A DNA stretch of 64,000 nt from Tenacibaculum aiptasiae (GTDB taxonomy: Bacteria; Bacteroidota; Bacteroidia; Flavobacteriales; Flavobacteriaceae). Position 1 is the stretch's first letter, and each line of letters starts with the position of its first letter. The position numbers were made by a program, and so were the translations under genes. Under the pieces are notes generated by a model. The model made no database searches and had not been told where the DNA came from. It saw only the letters and a list, made by a program, of their open reading frames with translations. Shown here in pieces: positions 43,864 through 53,195 of this stretch. Where the stretch lies: contig NZ_WAAU01000003.1 in NCBI RefSeq assembly GCF_008806755.1, forward strand, positions 388,996 to 452,995, written 5' to 3'.

Positions 43864-44859
43864 ATGAAAATTTATAAGCTCCTTTTAATATACCTCATAT
43901 GTTTGTCTTGTAAGAGCCAAACAAAGAAAATAAATGGAATTAGTTTTGTGGCATCCCCAGAAAAAATTAGTCACGAACATGTATCCCCTTTGATAAAGGC
44001 ATCAGCGAATTATGTAGCGCTGATGCCTTTTGGTTTTATAAAAGATTTGTCTTCTCCTGAAGTAATTCATAATACTAAAAGACAGTGGTTCGGTGAAACA
44101 GAAGAAGGTATAATTCAATATGCAAAAGAATTTCAGAAAAAAGGAATTAGTTTAATGATAAAACCTCAAATTTGGGTTTGGAGAGGTGAGTTTACAGGTT
44201 ATATAAAAATGAATTCTGAAGAAAATTGGAAAACTTTGGAAGCTTCATATTTAGAGTTTATTTTAACATATGCAAAAACAGCAGAACTATTAAAAGCTGA
44301 TGTTTTTTGTATTGGTACTGAGTTGGAACAATTTGTAATTAATAGACCAGAATTCTGGGATAAGTTAATTAAAGAAGTAAGGAAAGTATATAAAGGAAAG
44401 TTAACCTATGCTGCCAACTGGGATGAGTTTAAAAGAGTGCCATTTTGGGAAGAAATAGATTATATAGGTATTGATGCATATTTTCCCTTAAGCGAAAAGA
44501 AATCACCAACTTTAGAAGAATTTGAAAAAGGATGGGGGCCGCATAAGAAAGAGATTTTGAGAGTTAGGGAGAAGGTAAATAAACCTGTTTTATTTACAGA
44601 GTATGGTTATAGAAGTATAAATTATGCAGGAAAGAAACCATGGGAGGCTCATAGGGTTGAAGGTGAAATAAATTTAGAAAACCAAAAGAATGCAACACAA
44701 GCATTATACAATCAATTTTGGAAAGAAGATTGGTTTGCAGGAGGTTTTATTTGGAAATGGTTTCATAAACATAAAGAAGTTGGAGGTAAAAATAATAACC
44801 GATTTACGCCTCAGAATAAACCTACAGAAGAATTAATTAGAAAATTATATGAGCAATAA
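43864..44859 (+). CDS. GH113-like glycoside hydrolase, lipoprotein
   Basis: This 331-residue TIM-barrel protein resembles family GH113 (beta-mannanase clan A). It has a lipoprotein signal with Cys16 (ICLSC). The strands carry IKPQIWVWRGEF, DVFCIGTELEQF (acid/base candidate Glu153 or Glu155), KLTYAANWDEF, DYIGIDAYFPL and PVLFTEYGYRS (nucleophile candidate Glu246), followed by WFAGGFIWKWF. Both catalytic carboxylates seem present. Its start lies in the same unit as a barrel and a BamA-like protein, and it overlaps the next lipoprotein gene by 11 bases. The substrate is unknown; a mannose-containing glycan made by the divergent glycosyltransferase unit is one possibility (inference). Confidence 0.85.
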   Translation: MKIYKLLLIYLICLSCKSQTKKINGISFVASPEKISHEHVSPLIKASANYVALMPFGFIKDLSSPEVIHNTKRQWFGETEEGIIQYAKEFQKKGISLMIKPQIWVWRGEFTGYIKMNSEENWKTLEASYLEFILTYAKTAELLKADVFCIGTELEQFVINRPEFWDKLIKEVRKVYKGKLTYAANWDEFKRVPFWEEIDYIGIDAYFPLSEKKSPTLEEFEKGWGPHKKEILRVREKVNKPVLFTEYGYRSINYAGKKPWEAHRVEGEINLENQKNATQALYNQFWKEDWFAGGFIWKWFHKHKEVGGKNNNRFTPQNKPTEELIRKLYEQ

Positions 44860-45589
44860 GTTTTTATTCTTACTATTTTCCTCATTTGTTTTTTTCTCTT
44901 GCTCAGAGAATAATGAGAAAGTGATGCCTGTAACGCTACAAGATTATCTTAATCTAAATTCTAGTTTATTAGTGGATGAAGTAATTGCTTGTGCAGCTAG
45001 TAAAGAATCAGAAAATAATACATCATATATATTTTATTATCCAGAAGTAGGAGCTACAGAGATTAAATATTTTGAAACAGCTAATGTTGAAGATGATAAA
45101 AATAATTTTTCACTTTATAAAGAAAAAGAGTTGCCTAAGGAAGATGTTTTTAATGGGTATTTAGGTAGGTTTTTGAAAACTTCATCTACAGAAACATGGT
45201 GTATAGTAACTTACAAAACTGAAGGGAAATTTCATAAGTCCAACCCAATCCGATTAAAAAACACAACAAAACCTACTGAATGGACTGACATGGTTACTTT
45301 GAATACTAAACAAAATTTAATGCCTAAGTTTTCATGGATGGATGGAATGGTAAAAGAAAATGCTATTTACTTTCAAGTAATCACTGATGCTGAAAATAAT
45401 CTATTGTCAGGTACTTATACGTATGAAAAATGTTTTCAATATTATAACCTATCTAATGTAGTTTTAAATGTGACAAGAAATACACCACCTAGTTTAATTA
45501 AAGGAAAAGATTATGGATTTACAATGATGGGAGTTAGTGAAGATAATTGGGTGAATTTAGTGATTCAAAAAAAAATTAAAGCAGAATAA
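44849..45589 (+). CDS. Lipoprotein of unknown function
   Basis: This 246-residue protein has a clear lipoprotein signal (FLFLLFSSFVFFSC, Cys18). The mature part has no family that I recognise; it looks beta-rich with several aromatic strands (SYIFYYPEVGATEIKYFE). It overlaps the preceding hydrolase gene by 11 bases and the next gene by one base (TAATG), so it is translated together with a hydrolase and a BamA-like protein and probably acts with them at the outer membrane. Confidence 0.78.
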   Translation: MSNKFLFLLFSSFVFFSCSENNEKVMPVTLQDYLNLNSSLLVDEVIACAASKESENNTSYIFYYPEVGATEIKYFETANVEDDKNNFSLYKEKELPKEDVFNGYLGRFLKTSSTETWCIVTYKTEGKFHKSNPIRLKNTTKPTEWTDMVTLNTKQNLMPKFSWMDGMVKENAIYFQVITDAENNLLSGTYTYEKCFQYYNLSNVVLNVTRNTPPSLIKGKDYGFTMMGVSEDNWVNLVIQKKIKAE

Positions 45590-46848
45590 TGAAAAAGAAA
45601 CTATTTTTTTTAATCGTAATATTTTATAGTCTTGTCACTTTTTCACAAGAAAAAATTATTGTGGATATAAAAGTTAAAGGAGCCAAAAAAACCAAAATAT
45701 CAGAGATTAAAAAAATAATAGAAACAAAGGTAAATACTAAGGTCGATTCGGTTTTATTAGTTAACGATATGATTCGATTAAAAAGATTACCTGCAATATC
45801 ACATGCTTATTTTCAAGTTTTTTATTCTCACGATAATAAATACAATGTTTTTATTAATGTAGAAGAGAATTTTACAATAATACCAGAGTTTAATCTTTGG
45901 ACAACAACCAATAAAACTGCCTATAAAATAGGATTGTATGAGTATAATTTTTTAGGTAGAAATATAGCTTTTGGAGGTTTTTATCAGAATAATGGATTCA
46001 ATTCTTATGGAATTAACTTTCGAGCACCTACATTATTCTCTAATAAATGGGGACTTGCTCTAAATCATCAAAACTGGATAAGTGAAGAGCCTTTGTATTT
46101 TGATGATAAAACAGCTAATTATAAGTATCAAAATACGTCTTATGAAGTTTTAGGTTTGTACCAGATGGATTTCAAAAATAATTTACAATTAGGTGTAAAC
46201 TATTTTAAAGAGAAATATGATTATTTATCTGGTGATACAGCGCCAAGTGTTCCTTTACAATTGAATGTGAATAAATGGTTGTTTAAAACAATCTATACAT
46301 ATGATGTTTTAGATTATTATTATCAATACATAAGTGGTTTTAAAAATCAATTATACGGTCAGTATGTAATTTCTGAAAATGAGTATCAAGAAGATTTTTT
46401 AATTTTTTGGAACGACTTATTCTACTACAAGAGAATTGGAAAAAAAGGAAATTGGGCAAATAGATTACGTATAGGATTATCGTCAAATGTAAAAAGCCCG
46501 TTTGCTCCGTTTGCCTTAGATAATAATGTAAATTTACGTGGAGTGGGAATTTTAGTTGATAGAGGAACGGGAAGCATTGTATGGAATACAGAGTATAGAC
46601 ATACCTTATATGAAAATAATTGGCTTGTGTTACAAGGTAATGTTTTTAATGATTTTGGTACTTGGAGAACCCCTGGAGGTAGTTTAAATGACTTTTTAAA
46701 ATCGGAAAATGTTAGAGTTTATTCTGGTGTTGGATTAAGATTTATAAATAAAAAAGTATTTAATGCTGTGTTTAGAATAGATTATGGTGTTGGACTTACC
46801 AAAAATGCTTCTAAAGGTTTTGTTTTTGGGATAGGACAATATTTCTAA
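45589..46848 (+). CDS. BamA/TamA-family outer-membrane protein with one POTRA-like domain
   Basis: This 419-residue protein has a signal peptide (cleavage near VTFSQ) and a single POTRA-like domain at about residues 22-95 (IIVDIKVKGAKKTKISEIKKII, then VNDMIRLKRLPAISHAYFQVF). A 16-strand-sized barrel follows with the Omp85 features NVNLRGVGILVDRGTGSIVWNTEYRHTLYE (a G-x-x-x-x-x-R-G-type block) and a final GFVFGIGQYF. Housekeeping BamA has five POTRA domains and about 800 residues, so this is a specialised small member. It closes the four-gene unit and may insert or transport the partner proteins (inference). Confidence 0.85.
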   Translation: MKKKLFFLIVIFYSLVTFSQEKIIVDIKVKGAKKTKISEIKKIIETKVNTKVDSVLLVNDMIRLKRLPAISHAYFQVFYSHDNKYNVFINVEENFTIIPEFNLWTTTNKTAYKIGLYEYNFLGRNIAFGGFYQNNGFNSYGINFRAPTLFSNKWGLALNHQNWISEEPLYFDDKTANYKYQNTSYEVLGLYQMDFKNNLQLGVNYFKEKYDYLSGDTAPSVPLQLNVNKWLFKTIYTYDVLDYYYQYISGFKNQLYGQYVISENEYQEDFLIFWNDLFYYKRIGKKGNWANRLRIGLSSNVKSPFAPFALDNNVNLRGVGILVDRGTGSIVWNTEYRHTLYENNWLVLQGNVFNDFGTWRTPGGSLNDFLKSENVRVYSGVGLRFINKKVFNAVFRIDYGVGLTKNASKGFVFGIGQYF

Positions 46849-46856
46849 CAAACAAA

Positions 46857-46888
46857 AAAAGTGAAATTCAATTAAGAACTTCACTTTT
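46857..46888. terminator. Weak bidirectional terminator
   Basis: A 9-bp stem AAAAGTGAA/TTCACTTTT with a 14-base loop lies between the convergent BamA-like and peptidase genes. A- and T-rich flanks are on both sides. Confidence 0.55.
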
Positions 46889-46909
46889 ATATATTTGTTT
46901 TATTAAAAA

Positions 46910-48997
46910 CTACTTCTTAGGATGAACTAATTTCATTTCGTCAATTAGATGTTTCGCTCCTGCATATTTATCAACTATGAATAATACATAACGAAGATCA
47001 ACCATGATATTTCTACAAATTTCAGGGTCGTAATTAATGTCACTCATAGTTCCTTCCCATACACGATCAAAATTTAAACCAACTAAGTTTCCTTCAGCAT
47101 CAATTGCTGGACTTCCAGAATTCCCTCCAGTTGTATGGTTGGTTCCTAAGAAACATACTGGAACTTTTCCGTTTTTATCGGCATATTGTCCATAGTCTTT
47201 AGCGTCATATAAGTCACGTAGCTTTTTAGGAACATCAAATTCATAATCACCAGGAACATATTTCTCTATTACACCATCTAAATAGCTTACTGGGTTATAA
47301 TACACAGCATCTCTTGGCGAGTACCCTCTTACTTGTCCGTAAGTTACTCTCAAAGTGCTATTAGCATCTGGAAAATAACGTGCATTAGGTAGAGCTTCCA
47401 TTAAGGCTTTCATATATTGTTTTTGTAAAGCAGTAATTGGTTGGTTTTTATACTGGTATTCAGGGTTTATTTTAGTGTAAAATTCCTGAACCATTGGTTT
47501 AGCATATATATATGCTGCATCTTTATTTAAATTCTCAACTACTTGTTTTGCATCACCTTCCAATAACTTTAAGGCTTTGTCTAAATCGGTAAAACTAGTT
47601 TTATTGTATATCGTAGCATCAACGTTTTTAGAATATAATGGCATTACATTTTTAAAAACACCTTTATCTACGTTTACATCGTAATTTTTATGGATTCTTT
47701 TCAAACGAGCAATATATCTTTTTTTAGCTTTTTCAAAATTTTCAGGTTTATTTAAAGCAACTTGCTCTAATTGATAAGCTCTAAAAGCCATTTGCATTAG
47801 TTCATTGGTAACTAAAAATACTTCAATAAAATTTCTTCTTTTAATATTAATAGCAGCAAAATCCTTATATAATTTTTCAAATTCAGGTAAAATTTTACCA
47901 TACTTATCTTCTAGTCCTTTTTCTTTTAAAGCCTTTTTAAAGGTTTCTTCAAAAGCTTTACGTTGTGCAATAGCATTACTTTTTTTGATACCTAAGTTTT
48001 CACCAATCCATTTTTTCCAAGCATTTGCAATACGTGCTTGTTTAGATGCATATTTAATTCTAACAGCATCACTGGCTTTCATTTGTGCATCTATTTCTTT
48101 TAAAGCCGCTTCTCTAATAGCAATGTTACTAGGGTTAAATTCTTGTGTAATATGTTGAATTGCTACAGCTGGTAAATATTCATTAGTACGACCAGGAAAA
48201 CCAAATACCATTGTAAAATCACCTTCTTCAACACCGTCTAAAGAAACAGGTAAATAGTGTTTTGGTTTGTAAGGAACGTTGTCTTTACTGTATTTAGCAG
48301 GACGGTTATTTTTATCAGCATAAATTCTGAATAAAGAAAAATCTCCAGTGTGACGTGGGAAAACCCAGTTATCAGTATCGCTTCCAAATTTACCAATACT
48401 ACTTGGTGGAGCCCCAACTAAACGAACATCTTCAAATTTTTCAGTAACAAATAGAAAGTATTGATTTCCTTTATAAAAAGGACGAACTTTTACATTTTGC
48501 CAATCTTTCTTTTTAGCAGTTTTTTTAAGGTTATTGATGTTTTTATCAATAGTAGATTGTTTTTCACGTTCAGTCATTGCATCTGTAACCCCAACCAAAG
48601 CTTTTTTAGTTACATCATCGATACGTACAATAAATTCAACATATAAACCTTCGTTAGGCAATTCTTCTTTTTCATTCATTGCCCAAAAACCATCTTTTAA
48701 ATAATCGTTTTCTAATGATGAATGTGATTGAATTTGTCCAAAACCACAGTGATGGTTTGTAAGAATTAACCCTTTAGGAGAAATTACTTCACTAGTACAG
48801 CCACCGTTAAAGTGCCCTATAGCATCTTTTAAACTAGATTTGTTTACGTTATAAATATCTTTGGCAGATAATTTACCACCTAAAGACTTCATTTCTTGTT
48901 CGTTCATTCCCTTTAAGAGAGAAGGAATCCACATTCCACCTTGTTGAGCAGAAACCTGAACAACAATAAAAAGGAATAGAATTTTTATATATTTCAT
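46910..48997 (-). CDS. S46 family dipeptidyl-peptidase, DPP11-like
   Basis: This 695-residue periplasmic serine exopeptidase has a signal peptide (cleavage near VSAQQ) and the chymotrypsin-like triad: NHHCGFG with His83, an Asp in FPRHTGDFSLFRIYAD, and GGNSGSP with Ser627. In family S46 an Arg 18 residues after the catalytic Ser marks DPP11 (Asp/Glu at P1), whereas Gly marks DPP7. Here NFDRVWEG puts Arg645 exactly at that position. It would release dipeptides after acidic residues from oligopeptides. It lies 41 bases after the sterol desaturase family gene on the same strand. Confidence 0.94.
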   Translation of the reverse strand: MKYIKILFLFIVVQVSAQQGGMWIPSLLKGMNEQEMKSLGGKLSAKDIYNVNKSSLKDAIGHFNGGCTSEVISPKGLILTNHHCGFGQIQSHSSLENDYLKDGFWAMNEKEELPNEGLYVEFIVRIDDVTKKALVGVTDAMTEREKQSTIDKNINNLKKTAKKKDWQNVKVRPFYKGNQYFLFVTEKFEDVRLVGAPPSSIGKFGSDTDNWVFPRHTGDFSLFRIYADKNNRPAKYSKDNVPYKPKHYLPVSLDGVEEGDFTMVFGFPGRTNEYLPAVAIQHITQEFNPSNIAIREAALKEIDAQMKASDAVRIKYASKQARIANAWKKWIGENLGIKKSNAIAQRKAFEETFKKALKEKGLEDKYGKILPEFEKLYKDFAAINIKRRNFIEVFLVTNELMQMAFRAYQLEQVALNKPENFEKAKKRYIARLKRIHKNYDVNVDKGVFKNVMPLYSKNVDATIYNKTSFTDLDKALKLLEGDAKQVVENLNKDAAYIYAKPMVQEFYTKINPEYQYKNQPITALQKQYMKALMEALPNARYFPDANSTLRVTYGQVRGYSPRDAVYYNPVSYLDGVIEKYVPGDYEFDVPKKLRDLYDAKDYGQYADKNGKVPVCFLGTNHTTGGNSGSPAIDAEGNLVGLNFDRVWEGTMSDINYDPEICRNIMVDLRYVLFIVDKYAGAKHLIDEMKLVHPKK

Positions 48998-49038
48998 CGA
49001 ATGTTAATTTTAATTCGATAAAGATACAAAGACGCAAA

Positions 49039-49923
49039 TTATTTTTTGTTAAGAGGGTATATTTCTTGACCAATAAAGTCTTTAGGAAATTCTTCTTCAC
49101 CTTCAAAACCTATTTCAATATCACGTCCATCATGAGGTATATAATTGGTTTTGAAAATATAATCCCAAATACTTAAGGTAATCCCAAAGTTTACTCCTGT
49201 TCTTCTGTTTTCTGGTAGTTCTTTCGCATGGTGCCAAATATGCATTCTTGGGTTATTTAAAATATATTTCAACCAACCATAATCCCAATTAATATTCGCA
49301 TGATTTAAATGTCCAATCATAATATTAAAGAAATGAATTATGGCTACATCTTGAGCTGTAAATCCACCCATAATAGCTAAGGGGATATATTTCATAGAAT
49401 TGTATACAACAGGTTCCATCCAATGATAACGTAAATGAGCCGCAAATCCCATTTGTTTTACAGAATGATGTACTTTATGAAAGTTCCATAAAAATTCGTA
49501 CTTGTGCAAGAGTGTATGTGTAAACCATTGTACAAAATCAATTACTATAAAAAACACAAATAATCTAGCCCAGTAAGGAAATGTATTGATATCGAATAAT
49601 TGGAAGTTGTTAATAGAAAGTCCTACCAAGCCAAGAATATCATTAAATAATTCAGCAGCAGTATTAGACAACGCAATTAAAACAATAAGATTTAATAAAA
49701 AGAAATTAAAGAACATGTAAAATGTATCTAGCCAAAAATCTTTTCTAAAAAGAGGTTGGTTTTTACGCCAAGGAAAGATAATTTCTAAAGTCCAAACAAT
49801 TAATGAAATTAGAATTAAGCCATAGAAATAATTCTCCCAATTTAGTTCCATTAAAACAGATTGTTTAATATAGTTCCAGTAATTGGAATAAGAGCTTTTT
49901 ATGATGTCTAAATATTTATCCAT
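49039..49923 (-). CDS. Sterol desaturase / fatty acid hydroxylase family protein
   Basis: This 294-residue integral membrane protein has the histidine clusters of the diiron hydroxylase family: HTLLHKYEFLWNFHKVHHS, with the H-x-x-x-H and H-x-x-H-H boxes in one block, and then HLNHANINWDYGWLKYIL and MHIWHHAKE near the C-terminus. Several helices lie in the first half. The substrate is a lipid of unknown type; in non-sterol bacteria these proteins hydroxylate fatty acids, carotenoids or hopanoid-like lipids. Its own -7 box is 27 bases upstream. Confidence 0.92.
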   Translation of the reverse strand: MDKYLDIIKSSYSNYWNYIKQSVLMELNWENYFYGLILISLIVWTLEIIFPWRKNQPLFRKDFWLDTFYMFFNFFLLNLIVLIALSNTAAELFNDILGLVGLSINNFQLFDINTFPYWARLFVFFIVIDFVQWFTHTLLHKYEFLWNFHKVHHSVKQMGFAAHLRYHWMEPVVYNSMKYIPLAIMGGFTAQDVAIIHFFNIMIGHLNHANINWDYGWLKYILNNPRMHIWHHAKELPENRRTGVNFGITLSIWDYIFKTNYIPHDGRDIEIGFEGEEEFPKDFIGQEIYPLNKK

Positions 49924-49950
49924 ATTCTGTTTTAAAAGAAACGTTTATTT

Positions 49951-49958
49951 CAAAGTTA
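49951..49958 (-). promoter_or_regulatory. -7 box TAACTTTG for the desaturase family gene
   Basis: This is an exact TAnnTTTG match on the minus strand, 27 bases before ATG 49923. Confidence 0.5.
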
Positions 49959-49999
49959 CTGAAATAAACGTTTTTAAATTGTTACAAGAGTTACAAATA

Positions 50000-52900
50000 C
50001 TAGAATTGATATTTCAATCCTAATTGGGCTTTCCAACGTGAGTTAATAGCATCGGTAACCCAAGGTTTTGCATTTTCATCAATAGTAAATTGATATACTG
50101 GTTGATTGTTTTGTACACCTTTAAATTCTAATAAGTTAAAACTAGAGTTTACTACGTTTGGTACATAAACCAATCGCCCCCAATCTTTATTTAGTAAGTT
50201 TAATACATTAAAAATATCTAAACTCACTTGTAAGTTGTTGTTGTTTTTAAATGGTATGTTGTATAAAAATTTGGCGTCTAATTGATGATTCCATGGTGTT
50301 CTTGCTCCATTTCGTTCCGCATAAGAACCGCGATTATTTCGTAAATATTCGTTGTTGTTTATAAAATTATTTAATCGATTCCATTGCTCTTGAGAAGAAA
50401 CAATTACATTTCCTGTTCCATCAGTAATGTCTTGTAAATTAATTTCACTTTGGTTTGCAGGTATATATACTAAGTCGTTTCGAGACGAACCATCTCTATT
50501 TACATCTCCTTGATATACGATCGAATATGGACTACCAGAAGTTCCTGTATATAGTAAGGAAGCTTGTAGTTGATGTTTGTTTTTAAAATTGAAATTATAA
50601 CCTTGAGAGGATACTAATTTATGACGTAAGTCGAAGTTAGAAAATGATAAATTAGGATTATGAGAATTAATAGCTTGATTCCATTCAAAATTCGCTGCAG
50701 AGGAATTTCTTACAGTACTAGAAATATCTTTACTTTTCCCATAAGTATACCCAATAAAACCATTGTAGTTTTTGTCTTCTTTGTGTAATCCAAAAGTTAA
50801 ATTATATCGATAACCTCTGTTGGTATTACTAAGTAAAAAAACATTAGTGAAGTTATTGTTTACTCTAGTTCCGTTATAAAACTGACGTGTATCTGCTCCA
50901 GAATAATTACTAAAATCTAAACGACGATTGATAGATTGAAAGTAAATGCCTTTTAAAACTTCTGTATAAGTTGCTTGCGTTGTAAATCGGAAATTATTAG
51001 GAAGTTTAGCTTCAAAACTTAAACGTGTTTTCCATTCTCTAGGTAATTCGAAATCATTATCAATTAAATTAATTTCTGTTAATCCAGGTTGTTGAGCAGC
51101 TAATGAACCTAAATTTTCTACTAATTGAACTGTGTTTCCACCAGGTCTAATATCTACATTAAAATAATCGGTTCCAGAAATGTATTCAGCATATGCAAAC
51201 CATAAATATGGAATACGTCCTGTAAATAATCCACTTCCCCCTTCTATAGTATATTTTCTATCTTGATCTAAAACATATTTAAAATTAAATCTAGGATTTA
51301 CATGTGGTTTAGCACTAATTTTATTGGTAAACTGACTAAACTCAGGAGTGTTTTTTACTAAAGGACTTAAGGGAAGTTCGTCTAATAATAATTGATTGTC
51401 TAAACGTAAACCAAAGTTAACAGTTAATTTATCGTTTAAACGAATTTTATCCTGTACGTAAATAGCTGAGGTTAATACATCAATTGTTGCTGAAGGACGA
51501 TTGTTTACAAAATCGAAAGAATTATTTGTTACATGGTATACACCACGAATTCTTGAAGGTTTATCATTTAAAAAATCATCAACAGACTTATAAGCCCAAC
51601 GTCCATTCCAAGCGGTTAGGAAACCGTAATCGATATCGTTGTATTGTAATAACAATCCACCAGTAATAGTGTGATTGTTTTTATAATAAGTAAACTTATC
51701 AGTTAGCTGAAAGGTATTCAAGTTTGTATTGTAAATAGATGCTTCTCTATAGGTTCCAGCAAAGATTCTGTTAGAAGTATCCGTAATTTCTATATGAGGA
51801 AACACTCTTCCATCATAACTTCTGTCTTCTTTTACTTTGGTATAACCAATGGTTAGTATGTTAGAAGTATTTTCAGATAAAGTTGAATTTAATTCAAAAG
51901 TAGTACTGTTTAAAATACTATTGTGTCGATATCCTTGATTACCAAAGTTGAAAACAGCTTGATTCCATTCTAAATTATCAGCAAAACTTTTTACAAAATT
52001 GTTTCTAAAAGTAAGTTTATGTTTCTTAGAAATATTATAATCTAAACGAGCAAAAATTTTAGTAGAAGCAGTTTTTATATCGCTGCTTTCAAAAGCACCA
52101 GGATTGTAGTTGTAATCATTTTGAAGTTTGTTGGCAATATCAGTTACAGTTTGTTTACTAATATTAGAACCATTAGTTCCTGGAGCTCCAATTAAAGGGG
52201 TTTTACTTAATGCTTGTTCTACATTTACATAATAAAATAGTTTGTCTTTTTTTAAAGCACCTCCAATACCGGCACCTAATTGAACATCGTAAAAACTATT
52301 TACATCTTGTTTAATTCCGTCAGCATAAGACCCTACCAAAAGTTGATTGTTCCCATAACCATAAACTTCTGTTTTAGTAGTGTTTGTACCGTTTTTGGTA
52401 ACAACATTAATATTGGCTCCTGTAAAATTTCCAACACTAACATCAAAAGGAGAAGTTTTTACAGACAACTCTTTAATAGCCCCAAAGCTAATAGGTTGGC
52501 TGCGAGATAAACTTCCAGGAGTTCCATTTGCAGAAGAGCCAGCAGCACCACTAGCAGGTTCTTGAAATCCAACTACATCATTACTTGCAATACCATCAAT
52601 ATTAAAGTTATTGAAACGATTACTAGCTCCTCCAAAAGAGTTTAAGTTTGCTTCTGGTAAGTTTCTAGTTAAATCTTGTACACTTCTACTAATAGTTGGT
52701 GTTTTTAGTAATTTTTGAGCATTTATAACAGTACCATTTTTTCTTGAAGAAGTACCAGTAATTACTACTTCTTCTAATGCAGTACTTTCTTCTTTTAGTT
52801 CAATGTCTAATAGAGTGGTTTTCCCTAAGTTAATAGTTACATTGTTTAATTTGTAAGTGTGAAACCCAACAAAGCTAATCTCCACAATATATTGATTTCC

Positions 52901-53113
52901 TGGAGGGATGTTAGCAATTACATAATGACCTGTTTCTTGAGAGGTGGTTCCGTATATAAAATTGGTTTCAGTATCTTTTATTATTACTGTGGCAAAAGGA
53001 ATTGCTTCATTGGTAATGTCAACTATTTTTCCTTCTAAATTACCAGTTGTTTCTTGTGCATAAATGCTTACTGTTAAAAGCAACAGTATAATTACATTAA
53101 TTTTAGTTTTCAC
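50000..53113 (-). CDS. Oar-like TonB-dependent outer-membrane receptor
   Basis: This 1037-residue protein has a signal peptide (cleavage near SIYAQE). A carboxypeptidase-regulatory-like domain (about residues 20-105, GNLEGKIVDITNEAIPFATVII), a plug with RSVQDLTRNLPEANLNSFGG, RFNNFNIDGIASND and NVVTKNGTN, and a large barrel ending WKAQLGLKYQF follow. The long plug-barrel linker and the ADGIKQDVNSFYDVQLGAGIGG region are typical of Oar proteins, linked in myxobacteria and flavobacteria to adhesion or secretion of surface proteins. The ligand is unknown. The start is a GTG at 53113; no ATG begins the signal peptide. Confidence 0.93.
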   Translation of the reverse strand: MKTKINVIILLLLTVSIYAQETTGNLEGKIVDITNEAIPFATVIIKDTETNFIYGTTSQETGHYVIANIPPGNQYIVEISFVGFHTYKLNNVTINLGKTTLLDIELKEESTALEEVVITGTSSRKNGTVINAQKLLKTPTISRSVQDLTRNLPEANLNSFGGASNRFNNFNIDGIASNDVVGFQEPASGAAGSSANGTPGSLSRSQPISFGAIKELSVKTSPFDVSVGNFTGANINVVTKNGTNTTKTEVYGYGNNQLLVGSYADGIKQDVNSFYDVQLGAGIGGALKKDKLFYYVNVEQALSKTPLIGAPGTNGSNISKQTVTDIANKLQNDYNYNPGAFESSDIKTASTKIFARLDYNISKKHKLTFRNNFVKSFADNLEWNQAVFNFGNQGYRHNSILNSTTFELNSTLSENTSNILTIGYTKVKEDRSYDGRVFPHIEITDTSNRIFAGTYREASIYNTNLNTFQLTDKFTYYKNNHTITGGLLLQYNDIDYGFLTAWNGRWAYKSVDDFLNDKPSRIRGVYHVTNNSFDFVNNRPSATIDVLTSAIYVQDKIRLNDKLTVNFGLRLDNQLLLDELPLSPLVKNTPEFSQFTNKISAKPHVNPRFNFKYVLDQDRKYTIEGGSGLFTGRIPYLWFAYAEYISGTDYFNVDIRPGGNTVQLVENLGSLAAQQPGLTEINLIDNDFELPREWKTRLSFEAKLPNNFRFTTQATYTEVLKGIYFQSINRRLDFSNYSGADTRQFYNGTRVNNNFTNVFLLSNTNRGYRYNLTFGLHKEDKNYNGFIGYTYGKSKDISSTVRNSSAANFEWNQAINSHNPNLSFSNFDLRHKLVSSQGYNFNFKNKHQLQASLLYTGTSGSPYSIVYQGDVNRDGSSRNDLVYIPANQSEINLQDITDGTGNVIVSSQEQWNRLNNFINNNEYLRNNRGSYAERNGARTPWNHQLDAKFLYNIPFKNNNNLQVSLDIFNVLNLLNKDWGRLVYVPNVVNSSFNLLEFKGVQNNQPVYQFTIDENAKPWVTDAINSRWKAQLGLKYQF

Positions 53114-53195
53114 GTGAATTAAGTATTGACTTTAATTATTGAATTGATGTAGAGAAGAGTTTCTATTAAGAAAAACTTCAATGTAAGTATGATAA

